From positions 1,922,001-1,986,000 of the forward strand of contig NZ_CP030048.1 in the NCBI RefSeq assembly GCF_015291665.1: 64,000 nucleotides of DNA, in the 5' to 3' direction. Positions 25,730-35,287 of this stretch are shown here, in pieces; positions within the stretch are counted from its first letter, which is position 1, and each line of letters starts with the position of its first letter. The stretch is from Bradyrhizobium sp. CCBAU 53338 (GTDB taxonomy: Bacteria > Pseudomonadota > Alphaproteobacteria > Rhizobiales > Xanthobacteraceae). The position numbers and the translations under genes are program-made. The notes beneath the pieces are model-generated. The model did not search any database and was not told where the DNA came from. It was given only the letters and a program-made list of their open reading frames with translations.

Positions 25730-26746
25730 CTACGGCCAGACTTTGTTCACGATCTCCGCCAGGCGGGCACCGGCCTTGGCGAGCTGTTGTCTCTTAATGC
25801 CGTCCGCTTTTCGGAGATAGGCGGGGCGATCGGCGAACGAGATCGTCCACTTCCTGGGGCCTGTCTTCGCGAAAGACGTGTCCGCCATGGCTTCCTTTGC
25901 CACCAAGACGGTGTCGGTCGCCCAGATGGCGGACCAGTTTTCGATGCGATCGGTATCGGCCGGCACTTGCTTCGCGGCATCGACCAACGTTTGCGGTGCG
26001 GTATCGCCCAGGTCCGAGGGCGTATCGTCCCACTCGTGATGGAATGCCTGGCTTCCATCGTGAATCCAGTTGCCGCCGGCGGTTTCGGTGTTCGGATCGA
26101 TAGTGTGAGTGACGTCCGGATCCACGAGGCTTCCGTCGGGACCCAGATAGGGCGCCGCGACATGCAGCGGCTGCGCCAAGTCGCCGACCAGATGGGCGAG
26201 CATGAACAGAGCTTCCTTTTTGTTCTTGATGTCGAACGGCGGCGGCGCCGGTCTGTCGAGCAGCACGGCAATCGCGGCATTGATCGCAGCGACCAGATCG
26301 TGGTCGTTCGTGCCGGCGTAATTCCGGTCGAAGCGATCTCGCTGCACGGCGACATCGTCGAAGTGGTAGGTGTTATGGCAGCCCAAATTCGCGGTGGCAC
26401 TTGCTCCTTCCGGATAGACGCAGTCGATCCAGTTCCGGCCGGCGTAGTCGACCATCGCCGCGCGATCGTTCGCGAAGGGCGTGCAGGGCGGCTCGTATCG
26501 GGAGTCCACGATGTACGCCAGACTGCCGTCGGTCTGCCGGTGCACGCTCTTCACGCAGTCCAGCCAAGGTCCTGCTTCGCGCAGGTCGACACCCAGTAGC
26601 GTTCTGACGTGTTGTTTGGCACGCGGGTTGAGCAACTGATCGGCGATCGAGCCCACGAGTCTGTGCCCGTCGGGTCCCCACGCAAACGCCGATTGCGGCA
26701 GCAGCAAGCAAAGCACAAAGGCGAGCGTAGCGGCCCGTCTGGACAT
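25730..26746 (-). CDS. Secreted S1/P1-type nuclease
   Basis: 338 residues with a signal peptide ending AFA, then W as the first mature residue (WGPDGHRLVGSIA). In S1/P1 nucleases this Trp N-terminus binds zinc. Other zinc ligands appear in order: the D in WIDCVY, H in HNTYHFDD, the HLVGDLAQPLH motif and GGNWIHD. The enzymes cut single-stranded nucleic acids and 3'-nucleotides in the periplasm or outside the cell. It is last in a five-gene minus-strand cluster, 44 bases after the patatin gene. Confidence 0.92.
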   Translation of the reverse strand: MSRRAATLAFVLCLLLPQSAFAWGPDGHRLVGSIADQLLNPRAKQHVRTLLGVDLREAGPWLDCVKSVHRQTDGSLAYIVDSRYEPPCTPFANDRAAMVDYAGRNWIDCVYPEGASATANLGCHNTYHFDDVAVQRDRFDRNYAGTNDHDLVAAINAAIAVLLDRPAPPPFDIKNKKEALFMLAHLVGDLAQPLHVAAPYLGPDGSLVDPDVTHTIDPNTETAGGNWIHDGSQAFHHEWDDTPSDLGDTAPQTLVDAAKQVPADTDRIENWSAIWATDTVLVAKEAMADTSFAKTGPRKWTISFADRPAYLRKADGIKRQQLAKAGARLAEIVNKVWP

Positions 26747-26790
26747 GATTCAATCTCCTGGATCAGATCTCGGTTGCCGCGAAAACGGCG

Positions 26791-27945
26791 TCAATAGCCG
26801 CCGTCGAAGGGGAATTGCTTTGGCGGGTCGATCTTCACGCCGAGCTTGGCCTGCAGCGCCGGATCGAGGTGCGACCGGAGTGCGGCATCGCAAACGGCGT
26901 ATCCCCAATTCATGAGACGGTTCTGCAGACTCTCCGGCATGGATTCCAGTCGCGTGGGAACTTCGGCAAGCGGGATCGGATTGCGTGTCGAGCAGTGCAG
27001 CGGATCATCCTTCAGTCCGTAATCCGTGAAGGAGGTGCGGATACCCCAGTAGGTGCCGCTGTGATCCTTGCGGATATAGGAATCGATCAGGTGGCGCTTG
27101 CGCAGGCTCCTCACCTGATTGTCGACCGTGTCGAGAATCCTCAAGGAATGCCTGGCCCAATCGCGATGCGGATCCTCCTCCGGAGCGATCTTCTGACCCG
27201 CGTCGCTCACCAGAAGGGTCTGGTACCGCTTCGAGATCGTCTCGAGACCCAGATTGTCGTACACGCCGCCGTCGCTCAGGATCGCGGTCTTCGTGAAGGG
27301 CTCTCTGTGAAGGTCGGCACCGGGCGTGTTCACGACCGGCTGCTCGATGTCGAGTTCGGAGGGCGAGAGAATCGGGGGAAACGCGGACGAAGCCGCTACG
27401 GCGGCCGCGAGCGAGACATCGGGCTTCTCGACCAGGCCGACCCGGTAGTCGCCCATATAGTTTCGCGAGAAGCGCCAAAGTGCCGCCGTTTGAATGTTCG
27501 TGGCGTTGATCACAAAGCAGGGATTCCCGGGCTGTGAGTCGTCCGGAAGATCCGCGAGCTTGGCGCCATGGAAAAGATTCTTATCGTATGCCTTGGCCAC
27601 GCGGTCGCTGATCGACCCCGGGAATAGGATTCCTCCGATAATGGCGCCGGCATCGATCGTGCTCCCTGCCATCGTTCTGACCCGCTCGACGAAGATGTCG
27701 AGGTTGGTCGCAACGTCGTCGGTGAACTTCAGGTCCTTCCAACTGGTGCCAAGGGCGCCAGCGGTGATCGAGCCGCCGGAGACGCTCGATATCCGCTTGA
27801 TCTTGCGCAGCAGCGCGACCTCGTTGAGGCGGATCAACGCGCCGACGTGGAAGACCATCGCGCGGTATCCTCCGCCTGACAGTGCCAGGCCGATACCCTC
27901 CTCCGGCTGGCCGGGAGGTTGGTCGATGAATTGGTCCAGAGACAT
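26791..27945 (-). CDS. Patatin-like phospholipase
   Basis: 384 residues. The oxyanion loop GLALSGGGYRA is at about 19-29, the nucleophile elbow ISSVSGGS near 52-59 with Ser56, and the catalytic Asp in LSDGGVYDNLG near 230. No signal peptide is visible, so it acts in the cytoplasm or at the inner membrane. It should hydrolyse acyl esters of lipids. Patatins are frequent effectors in bacterial conflict systems because they can damage the cell's own membrane. Its neighbours are an MBL-fold protein, a metallopeptidase, a lipoprotein and a secreted nuclease. Confidence 0.88.
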   Translation of the reverse strand: MSLDQFIDQPPGQPEEGIGLALSGGGYRAMVFHVGALIRLNEVALLRKIKRISSVSGGSITAGALGTSWKDLKFTDDVATNLDIFVERVRTMAGSTIDAGAIIGGILFPGSISDRVAKAYDKNLFHGAKLADLPDDSQPGNPCFVINATNIQTAALWRFSRNYMGDYRVGLVEKPDVSLAAAVAASSAFPPILSPSELDIEQPVVNTPGADLHREPFTKTAILSDGGVYDNLGLETISKRYQTLLVSDAGQKIAPEEDPHRDWARHSLRILDTVDNQVRSLRKRHLIDSYIRKDHSGTYWGIRTSFTDYGLKDDPLHCSTRNPIPLAEVPTRLESMPESLQNRLMNWGYAVCDAALRSHLDPALQAKLGVKIDPPKQFPFDGGY

Positions 27946-28019
27946 GTCGTGCTCCCACTATGATCGTTGCGAATTCGTTGCCGCGCGCGCGGCAGTGTCA
28001 GCAGCGTAAGAAGACCGGA

Positions 28020-29357
28020 TCATTCGCCGATCTCTACCTCGACGAAGATATCCGGCGCGAGAAGCGCTTCGAAATCCGTCCTCAACGGCTGCTTTTCGCC
28101 GAGCCATCGCTTTTCCCGCGCGGCAAAAAAGGGCAGGTCCTTCAGCTTCACGCCTTCCGCGGTCAGTGCGTCCTCGTAGAGCTTGGAGTTCTGAACGCGT
28201 TTTCCGATCTCCACGAGAAGCGCCGAGCTGGGAATCGACTGGTAGTTCTTCCGCAAGGTCGATGCGATCGCTTTGGCTGCGTGCGCCCGTTGAGTAGGCA
28301 GGATGGCTTCGAGGATCGTCGACGGCTCGGTCTCTCTACCGTCCTCCGCATCGTTCCATGGCGTGGCGTTTACGCTCCCATGATGTCCGATCTTCAGGAA
28401 GTCCAAAGGGCCCTGCAGCTTGTCCTTGTGCAGATGCCACATCACGTTCCAGGATGCGTTCTTCTTTCCTTCCTTGAAGCGCGCATCCCATTCCGCGTCG
28501 CCGACGAAAAGCAGACGTTTCCCCCTCCATTCGATGAGCAGCACCACGCTCGTGTTGTTCACGACGCTTCCCGCCTCGTCGGCGAATGCGAGCGCGTTGG
28601 ACATCATCCTGGATTGCAGCCGTCGAAAGTCGGCAAGCCCGATGTTCGTTGGGATCTCCACCGCTTCGCCGGTGGCGTGGACACGAAAAGGCGCACCGGT
28701 TTCTTCAAGACCGCGCAGGGAGCTGTCGGGGTCTTCACCGAGGTAGTAGCCGTCGATATCATCTTCGGGGCCAAGAACGGTGATGGTCGTGTCTCTTAGC
28801 TGTACTCCGAGGGAGGCGGCCGTGTCTCCGGCATGGACATATTTCGGCGCTATCCCGTTCGCTTCGGGCAGGGTCTTTTGCAGAGTTTCGATCGCGTCGT
28901 CGTTCGAGACCGCGTAGACATCGATCAGGTCCCGGATTTCAGGACTTTGATCGAGGTTGAGTTCGGCGAGGCCGCGCATCGCCCGCTTGGCGAAATCCTG
29001 CAGTGCGAATGTCTTCTGCGATTGCGGATGATCGCGGTTCATCGCCGTGCTCATCCAGATGTCGCCAATCGCGAGACCTGAAAACAGGTCCGCATCGAAA
29101 CCCGCGATGTGATCCTTGTGCTCGTGGGTCACGACCAGCAGGTCGAGGCGCTTCTTCCCGTGGCCGGCATCTGGCAAATCCTCCTTGAGGTGCTCGATGG
29201 CCGCCTTCAGAGCGGCGAACGACCCCCACGATCCGCAGTCGATGAGCATGTGGAAATCGCGGTCGCCCGCCTGAGCGACCCGTGCATCCGGGATGCGGCA
29301 GTAGATGCAGTCTCCCAGCTCGACGTTGTAAGCGCGTATCAGGAACTTATCTGCCAT
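28020..29357 (-). CDS. MBL-fold metallohydrolase (ComEC-C-like)
   Basis: 445 residues. The metal-binding motif is THEHKDH (H78, H80, D82, H83). Later MBL positions are LLFVGDAEWD and FLKIGHHGSVNAT. This is the version of the fold found in the C-terminal part of ComEC and in many stand-alone proteins of conflict operons; some members are nucleases. Its start overlaps the end of the metallopeptidase gene by 19 bases, showing tight coupling. A second, different MBL gene of the same type lies at 34199-35287. Confidence 0.85.
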   Translation of the reverse strand: MADKFLIRAYNVELGDCIYCRIPDARVAQAGDRDFHMLIDCGSWGSFAALKAAIEHLKEDLPDAGHGKKRLDLLVVTHEHKDHIAGFDADLFSGLAIGDIWMSTAMNRDHPQSQKTFALQDFAKRAMRGLAELNLDQSPEIRDLIDVYAVSNDDAIETLQKTLPEANGIAPKYVHAGDTAASLGVQLRDTTITVLGPEDDIDGYYLGEDPDSSLRGLEETGAPFRVHATGEAVEIPTNIGLADFRRLQSRMMSNALAFADEAGSVVNNTSVVLLIEWRGKRLLFVGDAEWDARFKEGKKNASWNVMWHLHKDKLQGPLDFLKIGHHGSVNATPWNDAEDGRETEPSTILEAILPTQRAHAAKAIASTLRKNYQSIPSSALLVEIGKRVQNSKLYEDALTAEGVKLKDLPFFAAREKRWLGEKQPLRTDFEALLAPDIFVEVEIGE

Positions 29358-31180
29358 TGGCGTTCACCCATATCGTCCTCGGCGTCGTCATGAATTCCGA
29401 AGTGCGGAGAGAGCTCGAATCTCAAGGCGCCGTCGGTTTCCCGAGAGATGAAAGGAGGGGTCTTCGTGGCCAGCAACCCCTTGGCTCCGCCGGGTACGCT
29501 GCCGATGCGACCTGCCTTCACCCTGTCGGCAACCGACTTCTTGAACTCCGCCAGCCGCTTCAGGCCCAGCTCGCGTTCGATCTTGTCATCGCCCTTCCGC
29601 TGGCCGCTACCTTCGAAACCGGTGCCGGGCTTGCGCGACCACGCGAGCACGTTTCCATCCCGATCGAGCGCGAGCGTGCCGCCGCAGAGGAGGCTCGCCG
29701 GTCGCCCCTCGAAGCGTCCGAACTCGGATCCGCTCAGTTCGACGTCCTCGCGCCAGACGTATTGGATGATGACCTGCTCCGGCAAGCGGCGCGCCTGACG
29801 CGTGAGCTTCCGCGCCTTGTAGAGGTCGGAGACGACGACGTCCGCATTGCGCGGAATGAACAAGCGGTCCCGATTGTCGTCCAGGAACCTATATGCCTCG
29901 GCACGTGAAGAGGCCAATTGCTCCACGTCGTGATAGACGTCCAACGTGAGCCGTTCGAACACTTGGCGAGGCTCGTTCAGTGTCGCGATGTCGTCGTCGT
30001 CGAAGATTTCGCGCTTGCGGAACACATCGATCATCATGTCCCGATAGCCGTCCGGATCGGACGGATTGGCTATCTGCTCCATCCTCAAGACGGCAAGCGC
30101 ATAGTCCTTGAAGGTCACGTCGACCGGTGGCAGCAGGTCGAGCGGCTGGACGGCCATCTGCTGCATCCGCTGGATCGTGTCCCAGAACGCCGTCAGGAGA
30201 GACAGCTTCCGTTCGTCGATGTAGTAGCGCGAGAGTCTGATGATGATGTCGAACATCGCCCCCGTCAGGACTTCTGACAGCAGATGAGGCCGTTGCTCGT
30301 CCTTCAGCTTCGACATCGTCTGGTCGTTCCGGGCGGTCCTTAGATAGGGGCGGCCGCTGACCGCGGTACCGAACTGCTCCGCAAGCCTGTTTAGGGCCGT
30401 ATCCGTGCTCAAGTCCCCGAGTGAATTCTTCGCGATGTATTGCCGAAAGTCGTTGTTGCGGAAGGCGATCAGGATAGCCGTCAAGTCCCCCATGAATTCG
30501 TGGAAGGCGGCGGTTTCGGGCCGTATCGCCTCGATCAGGTAGGGCCGCACGCCGTCGAGGACCGCATGCGCGAACTCGTGGTTGATGATGTCGGCCGAAA
30601 GACAGGTATAAACCGTGTCGGCGCCATCGTCGAAATAGTAGAATTGAAGGGACTTGCTTTCCCGGTCGTAGAACGCGTTCTTGCCGTAACCTGCGTGAGG
30701 TACGACGATCAGTCGATTTCCTTCGAAGCCCCACGAGATCCTTCGCCCCAGACCGAAACCGCTTTCGAAGAAGTCGAGGGCACGCTGCAACACGGCCCAG
30801 ACGTGCACCTGATGGGCCTGCAGGGCGTGCTGGTCGCCGAACGACCGTTGTGTGATCGGGTTTCCATCGGAATCATCGAATCGTTTCGTCTCTTCGTTCC
30901 AGGTCGAAGGCGGCACCAGCGATCCGGTGTCGGCATTGAAGTCCACGACGGCGAAGCGCGCGCTTGTCGGGCCCGGCGATAGGCCCGGCTCCCAAGGCAC
31001 AAGCGCCTCGTCGAAGGCCATACCAGGATTGTTCTTCGCGAAAAGCGGGTCCTGGAAATAGACCTCGAAAGGGATTCTCAGATCGAGATCCTTCTGAACG
31101 GTGCTGTCCAGGTAGCGCCGCGCCGCATAGAGCTTGAGAAGCGTGGCCTTCGTAAGCGAAACCATTCTTTTCTCGGTCAT
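29339..31180 (-). CDS. Gluzincin-type zinc metallopeptidase
   Basis: 613 residues. HEFAH at 201-205 supplies two zinc His and the catalytic Glu, and FHEFMGDLTA at about 227-236 supplies the third ligand (E228) as in thermolysin-like gluzincins. There is no signal peptide, so it is probably cytoplasmic, unlike most thermolysin relatives. Residues 1-180 and 400-613 have no known match. The C-terminus overlaps the MBL gene. Activity of an intracellular protease beside a patatin and a nuclease suggests a regulated toxic or sensing module, which is inference. Confidence 0.8.
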   Translation of the reverse strand: MTEKRMVSLTKATLLKLYAARRYLDSTVQKDLDLRIPFEVYFQDPLFAKNNPGMAFDEALVPWEPGLSPGPTSARFAVVDFNADTGSLVPPSTWNEETKRFDDSDGNPITQRSFGDQHALQAHQVHVWAVLQRALDFFESGFGLGRRISWGFEGNRLIVVPHAGYGKNAFYDRESKSLQFYYFDDGADTVYTCLSADIINHEFAHAVLDGVRPYLIEAIRPETAAFHEFMGDLTAILIAFRNNDFRQYIAKNSLGDLSTDTALNRLAEQFGTAVSGRPYLRTARNDQTMSKLKDEQRPHLLSEVLTGAMFDIIIRLSRYYIDERKLSLLTAFWDTIQRMQQMAVQPLDLLPPVDVTFKDYALAVLRMEQIANPSDPDGYRDMMIDVFRKREIFDDDDIATLNEPRQVFERLTLDVYHDVEQLASSRAEAYRFLDDNRDRLFIPRNADVVVSDLYKARKLTRQARRLPEQVIIQYVWREDVELSGSEFGRFEGRPASLLCGGTLALDRDGNVLAWSRKPGTGFEGSGQRKGDDKIERELGLKRLAEFKKSVADRVKAGRIGSVPGGAKGLLATKTPPFISRETDGALRFELSPHFGIHDDAEDDMGERQWQISS

Positions 31181-31291
31181 CGCATCACCGGATACTGCGA
31201 GTAATAGAACTCGTGGGCCCGGACAGGCTCACGAAACAAACGGACGTGGGATAACCCGCGGATCGGCCTGAGGTCGTATGTTCGATGCGCA

Positions 31292-32341
31292 TTATCTCAC
31301 CGCGATCAAGCTCAGAGTGTTGGCTTTCGGAAGACTGTCCTTGGTCGTAACCATCGTTAGGGCAATGGAGACGAGATCGAGCACCTGCATGGATCGCTCT
31401 TCGTCGATCGCTCCGACCCTCGGCTTGGGAATGAAGAAGTCCTCGCCGTTCAGATTGACATGTACGGCGGCGATTCCTGGTCCCGGATTCCCACGCTCGA
31501 CCACGAACAATCTGATCGTCCTGTGGATGCCATCCGGGCCCTCCATCAGGACTTCGGGGACGTAGGGCTGAGCGGAATAGTTTTGAGCCGCGATGAGTTC
31601 GCCCAGATAGTAGAAAAGGCCCTCCAGCGTCCTGCGGGTGTGCGGGGGCAGTGGAGCGTTGACGAGCCGAAGGGTGCGCAGGACCGTCTGAAAGCGGTTC
31701 ATCGAGCAGAATTCCCGGGCGGAGTTGAGGAAGGAAGTGCCGCCCCGGGGCGGACATCCGCGTTCCCTGTAGGCGTCGGCGTCCTTCCTCAACTGGTCGC
31801 AGATCTCGTCGACCCGGCCAGACGTCGGTCTTGAGCAGGCATTGTCCCTGGCTCGAAGCAGCTGGGCGAATTGCGCCGGTGTGAACTGCAGGGACTCGAT
31901 CATCAGAAGATTGACGATCTCCTTCGGCCATTTGTGGTCTTCGAAATACTGTTTGATCCTGGGATCCATGGGATCATGGATGCGCTGGACGAAATCCTTG
32001 GTGTTGTTGTTGCTGATCGAGTAGGTCGAAAAGCCTCCGTTGTACGAAACCGACGGATTGAGCGCATACGAGGCAAGGCCGGAAGGCGTGAAGTTGAAGG
32101 AACTGCCGGCAGTACCAGAGAACGAGGGGCTGGCGACCATTTCGCCGAACCCGACGAACGACATCGGCGCGCGCTGGCTCGCTCGGACCGCGTTCAGCAA
32201 TATCTGCTTGTTGTTCGCATCCCAAATGGCGGCATCGTAGGCGTCGGATTTGCTCACGAGTTCCGCGCGCGTGCATCCGGGAAGGGACTGTAGCGACAGG
32301 AGCGCCGCGACCAACGAACCGATCAATCCGAGATGACGCAC
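31292..32341 (-). CDS. Predicted lipoprotein, first gene of hydrolase cluster
   Basis: 349 residues from a GTG at 32341 (AAAGG seven bases before). The N-terminus is a lipoprotein signal: hydrophobic LGLIGSLVAALLSLQ followed by the lipobox LPGC. The mature part starts with a helix (DAAIWDANNKQILLNAVRAS) typical of a group of uncharacterised bacterial lipoproteins, followed by a Ser/Phe/Asn-rich segment. It should sit in the outer or inner membrane leaflet. It leads the minus-strand cluster ending with the S1/P1 nuclease; the gap to the metallopeptidase is 111 bases. Confidence 0.75.
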   Translation of the reverse strand: MRHLGLIGSLVAALLSLQSLPGCTRAELVSKSDAYDAAIWDANNKQILLNAVRASQRAPMSFVGFGEMVASPSFSGTAGSSFNFTPSGLASYALNPSVSYNGGFSTYSISNNNTKDFVQRIHDPMDPRIKQYFEDHKWPKEIVNLLMIESLQFTPAQFAQLLRARDNACSRPTSGRVDEICDQLRKDADAYRERGCPPRGGTSFLNSAREFCSMNRFQTVLRTLRLVNAPLPPHTRRTLEGLFYYLGELIAAQNYSAQPYVPEVLMEGPDGIHRTIRLFVVERGNPGPGIAAVHVNLNGEDFFIPKPRVGAIDEERSMQVLDLVSIALTMVTTKDSLPKANTLSLIAVR

Positions 32342-32404
32342 CAGATTGCCTTTCCCCGTAGAACTCGGACGACGGATTATTCCACAAGGTCTTAGACGAT
32401 GAGA

Positions 32405-32425
32405 CTAGGGAAATGCCTAGGGAAA
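32405..32425. promoter_or_regulatory. Tandem CTAGGGAAA motif upstream of lipoprotein gene
   Basis: CTAGGGAAA occurs at 32405-32413 and again at 32417-32425, a 12-base period, 64-84 bases before the lipoprotein start. CTAG-containing words are rare in such genomes. The same core, CTAGGGAA, occurs before the NERD/helicase operon (56297) and, in reverse, upstream of the caspase operon (38462-38470). It may be a shared operator. Confidence 0.4.
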
Positions 32426-32586
32426 CGTTGCAACGAGATGACGGCAGCCTTTTGCCGGAGGCCGACCAGTTCGGAAAGTCGAGAGGTTGGGATCTCAGGA
32501 GCATTGAGTTATTGTTGGTCTTCCGCTTTGGTCGGCTTCCCTGTTTGGCCGTCCTAGGAAAAATTGCGATCGAGCAGGAGATTTGA

Positions 32587-33096
32587 GTGAAGGCCGAGTT
32601 GCTTCTTGAATTGGACATGTCGGTCCTGGAAGTGGAGTATGGTCGTCTCGGCTCAGCAAGGGGTCGACGCACGCCTGGCACGCCCATGCGAGGCAATCGT
32701 CTTCGGCTTGCGATCGCTCGAGAGTTCGTCGAAGCCGTCCGCGATATCGTAAGCGAAGAATTCGGTCTCGACACCTTGGTCGGCGTACAGCGCTTAAACG
32801 CGCACGGAGCCGTCGGTAAGATAGCCTTTCTCGGAGGAAGGCAAGCCGCGCTCGCGAAAGCCGAAGAGCGGGTACGGAGTGTGTGCGGGCAAGTGCCGGT
32901 GCCTTGTCGTGGAGGACGACCGATATTGGATCACCTCCTGAGCTGCGCAGAGGTTGTTCGTGCTCCAGACCGCGCGGGTGGGGCGCTCGACGCACTCAAG
33001 AAGGAATGCGCGGCTCGCTTCCTGACTATGGCCGGGCCTGCACCGACGCGCCGACGTTCATTGGCTTCCGCTCCCCCGCGCGTCGGTAGAAGATGA
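32587..33096 (+). CDS. Possible orphan protein
   Basis: A 169-residue open frame from GTG, with AGGAG six bases upstream. The composition is protein-like, especially residues 40-130 (AIAREFVEAVRDIVSEEFGL, then LVGVQRLNAHGAVGKIAFLG). Competing frames on the other strand are Arg/Ser/Pro-rich and look like shadows. No domain was recognised and the C-terminus (PTRRRSLASAPPRVGRR) looks non-coding. A tentative call. Confidence 0.35.
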   Translation: MKAELLLELDMSVLEVEYGRLGSARGRRTPGTPMRGNRLRLAIAREFVEAVRDIVSEEFGLDTLVGVQRLNAHGAVGKIAFLGGRQAALAKAEERVRSVCGQVPVPCRGGRPILDHLLSCAEVVRAPDRAGGALDALKKECAARFLTMAGPAPTRRRSLASAPPRVGRR

Positions 33097-33359
33097 TGCT
33101 GCAATCCCAGCTCTGGAGTATGGACAGTCGATCCACTCCGCGGGCGTGCAGCTTTACAAAGGTAAGGACCATAGGCGGCAATGCGGTAGCCAGAATTCCC
33201 TGCTCTGCGCGACCGGCGGCGCCACGGTAGGCAGACGAAAGCCTTATGGGATCGTTTATGTCGGGTCATACTGAAAACCCGCGGCTGCGGAGATTTTACG
33301 ACAAGTTGGCCGCCTTAATTCCCTGTTAGTCTGAGGACGCACGTGCAGAGCTCCTCGCG

Positions 33360-34167
33360 ATGCGACGTCCAGATCTCCTTGTTCGATACTTCAATTGGGC
33401 CGATCGTATCATTTCCCCGCGCCCGCGTCGGGCCGTGACTTGGGAAGGAATTTCCCGGCACGGATCGGCGCTCTCCTGCTGGGAAGCCGTCGAGGGGTTG
33501 GCCGCGGAGATCGAAGCCGGAAACGATCTGACGCCATTCCTCTCCGACAAGGTCCACAAATTCGGGTACGTGAGCGCCAAGCAGGAGGGAAGGCGGTCTC
33601 GTGGCGTGGAATGGGCGGACAAGGATTACGCCTTGAACGCGTTCGAGATGCATCATTTACATCTGAGCCGCTCCGGCTCGGAACGGCTGCTTTACGTCCA
33701 GCTTCTCCCGGGCGGACGCCTTCTTCCTGATGGTAGGCGACCACAAAAGTTTCGACGACGGGTCCTTGGCCCGAGCCGTCGCGGAGTCGCGGGTGGGAAC
33801 ATCCTACGAGCTGAAAGGCATTATGGTGCCTCGTCGGAAACCGGCGATAAGCGAGCAGAACCAGATCCAGCGACGAGGTTACACGACGTTCTATCCCACG
33901 AGCGAAGGCGGATCGGTCGTGGGCGCGACATTGTCGACTGCCGGCACCTCACCGCTTCACAGCGTACAGGCCAAACGCGTCATCAAGACAATCGAAAGAT
34001 TGGAGGCCGACATCGATAAGCCGAGCTTCGGCCGAGATTGGTTCGAACAAAGCGGAAGGCCGTATCCCGACTCACCGGATTTCGAATGGGCTATGAATCA
34101 TTGCGATCTGTGTCTGCTCGAAAACAAGGCCTTGGTGAAAATTCCTCTAGTCCTTTGGCGGCGCTGA
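33360..34167 (+). pseudogene. Orphan gene split by a one-base frameshift
   Basis: The frame from 33360 gives a good protein to about 33700 (FLSDKVHKFGYVSAKQEG, ALNAFEMHHLHLS, ERLLYVQ). Then homology-like continuity moves to the next frame: FSRADAFFLMVGDHKSF and on to the stop at 34167. Removing a single base near 33700 restores one protein of about 268 residues. Function is unknown; the HHLHLS motif is notable. Either a recent mutation or a sequencing error. It is convergent with the MBL gene of the caspase operon. Confidence 0.6.
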
Positions 34168-34198
34168 TAATCGGGCGGGCGACGCATTTCCGGACCCA

Positions 34199-35287
34199 TC
34201 AACTCGGCGCCGCATCCCGAACATCCAGTTCTCCGTCTTGCAACGACAGGGTCAACCAAGGTGAACAGGGATCGCGGTATCCGGTGATGAGAAAGTAGCG
34301 ACGCTCGACCGACGGATCTTTCCATAATGTCGCTTCGGGGTGCGAGTTGTTGAACAAGACCGTCGCGCCTCCCTGCGCACGCTCTTGAGCCGCGACAAGC
34401 ATGCGGGCGATAGAGGCGGGCTCCGGATGCGAATTGGTGCCGTTCGCGCTCACGATCCAGCACGCCGCCTTGATGCGACCGGCCAGTTCGTGGCTGAAGT
34501 TGCCGCCCGATCCATGGTGAGGAAATTTGCAGACGTCTACCTCGACCGGAGAGGGCAGTCCCTTCAGGAGCAGCTCCGCAGGGCAATCGGCGGTCATCAG
34601 GATCCGGTGATCTCCATGCCGCGCGAGCAGTGCGATGCTCGATGCGTTCACCACGCTGGTGTCCCGGCGATAGGACGCCTTCGCCAGTTCGGCAACATCG
34701 AGCTCACCCTGGCCCATCTCGACGACCTGCTTGACCGTCCGATTTTTTATTCGGCGCAGCTCTTTTTCCCAGTGCTCGCCGAGCTTCGCGAGCTGTTTTA
34801 GGCCTGGCGAGACGACGTCTAGCGATAGGCCGGAAACCGGGCTCACGCTGGCGCCTCTCAAGACCGGGCCCTCCTTGAATAAGCCGTTCCACGACCATCC
34901 CCTTGCTCGGATGGCCTGGCAGAAGCGAAAAGCTTCCGCGACCGACATTTCCGTGACGTCGGCGGAGTTTCCCGATAGATGCTGGGGCCCGTTGAACCAG
35001 ACCTCCTTCACCAGCGGCGATAGGAAAGCGCTTTCGGCGACACCGATGGCGCCGGCAAGATGGTCGGAATCGATGTGAGTGACGACGAACAGGTCGATCG
35101 ACCTTTCCGTCGGCTTCAACGTTCTGAAGTAGGCTTCGACGGCTTGCTCGGTGCCGCGTCGCCCCGCGTCGATGAGGATGTTGAATGGCTTCTCGCCGAT
35201 GCAGCGGATGAGGATGCAGTCCCCGTCCTGGGCGTCGAAGACCACGACTTCGGTCACGGACTTCGGTGTGGTGGCCTCACTCGGCAA
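34199..35287 (-). CDS. MBL-fold hydrolase, third gene of the caspase/uS5 operon
   Basis: 362 residues from a TTG at 35287. That codon has GAGGAGG six bases upstream and overlaps the end of the uS5-fusion gene by 11 bases, so translation is coupled. The metal site is THIDSDH, then a long insert, [11 protein letters not shown] and [11 protein letters not shown]. As in the MBL protein at 28020, this is the ComEC-C-like version. Members of this branch may be nucleases or other phosphoesterases. Here it is likely an effector or regulator of the caspase-centred system. The longer open frame to 35524 is a shadow of the uS5 domain. Confidence 0.85.
   Translation of the reverse strand: MPSEATTPKSVTEVVVFDAQDGDCILIRCIGEKPFNILIDAGRRGTEQAVEAYFRTLKPTERSIDLFVVTHIDSDHLAGAIGVAESAFLSPLVKEVWFNGPQHLSGNSADVTEMSVAEAFRFCQAIRARGWSWNGLFKEGPVLRGASVSPVSGLSLDVVSPGLKQLAKLGEHWEKELRRIKNRTVKQVVEMGQGELDVAELAKASYRRDTSVVNASSIALLARHGDHRILMTADCPAELLLKGLPSPVEVDVCKFPHHGSGGNFSHELAGRIKAACWIVSANGTNSHPEPASIARMLVAAQERAQGGATVLFNNSHPEATLWKDPSVERRYFLITGYRDPCSPWLTLSLQDGELDVRDAAPS

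Noticed and set aside
31974..32774. 266-residue minus-strand frame upstream of the lipoprotein
   Set aside because: Ser/Arg-rich without motifs; overlaps the lipoprotein gene in another frame and its control region.
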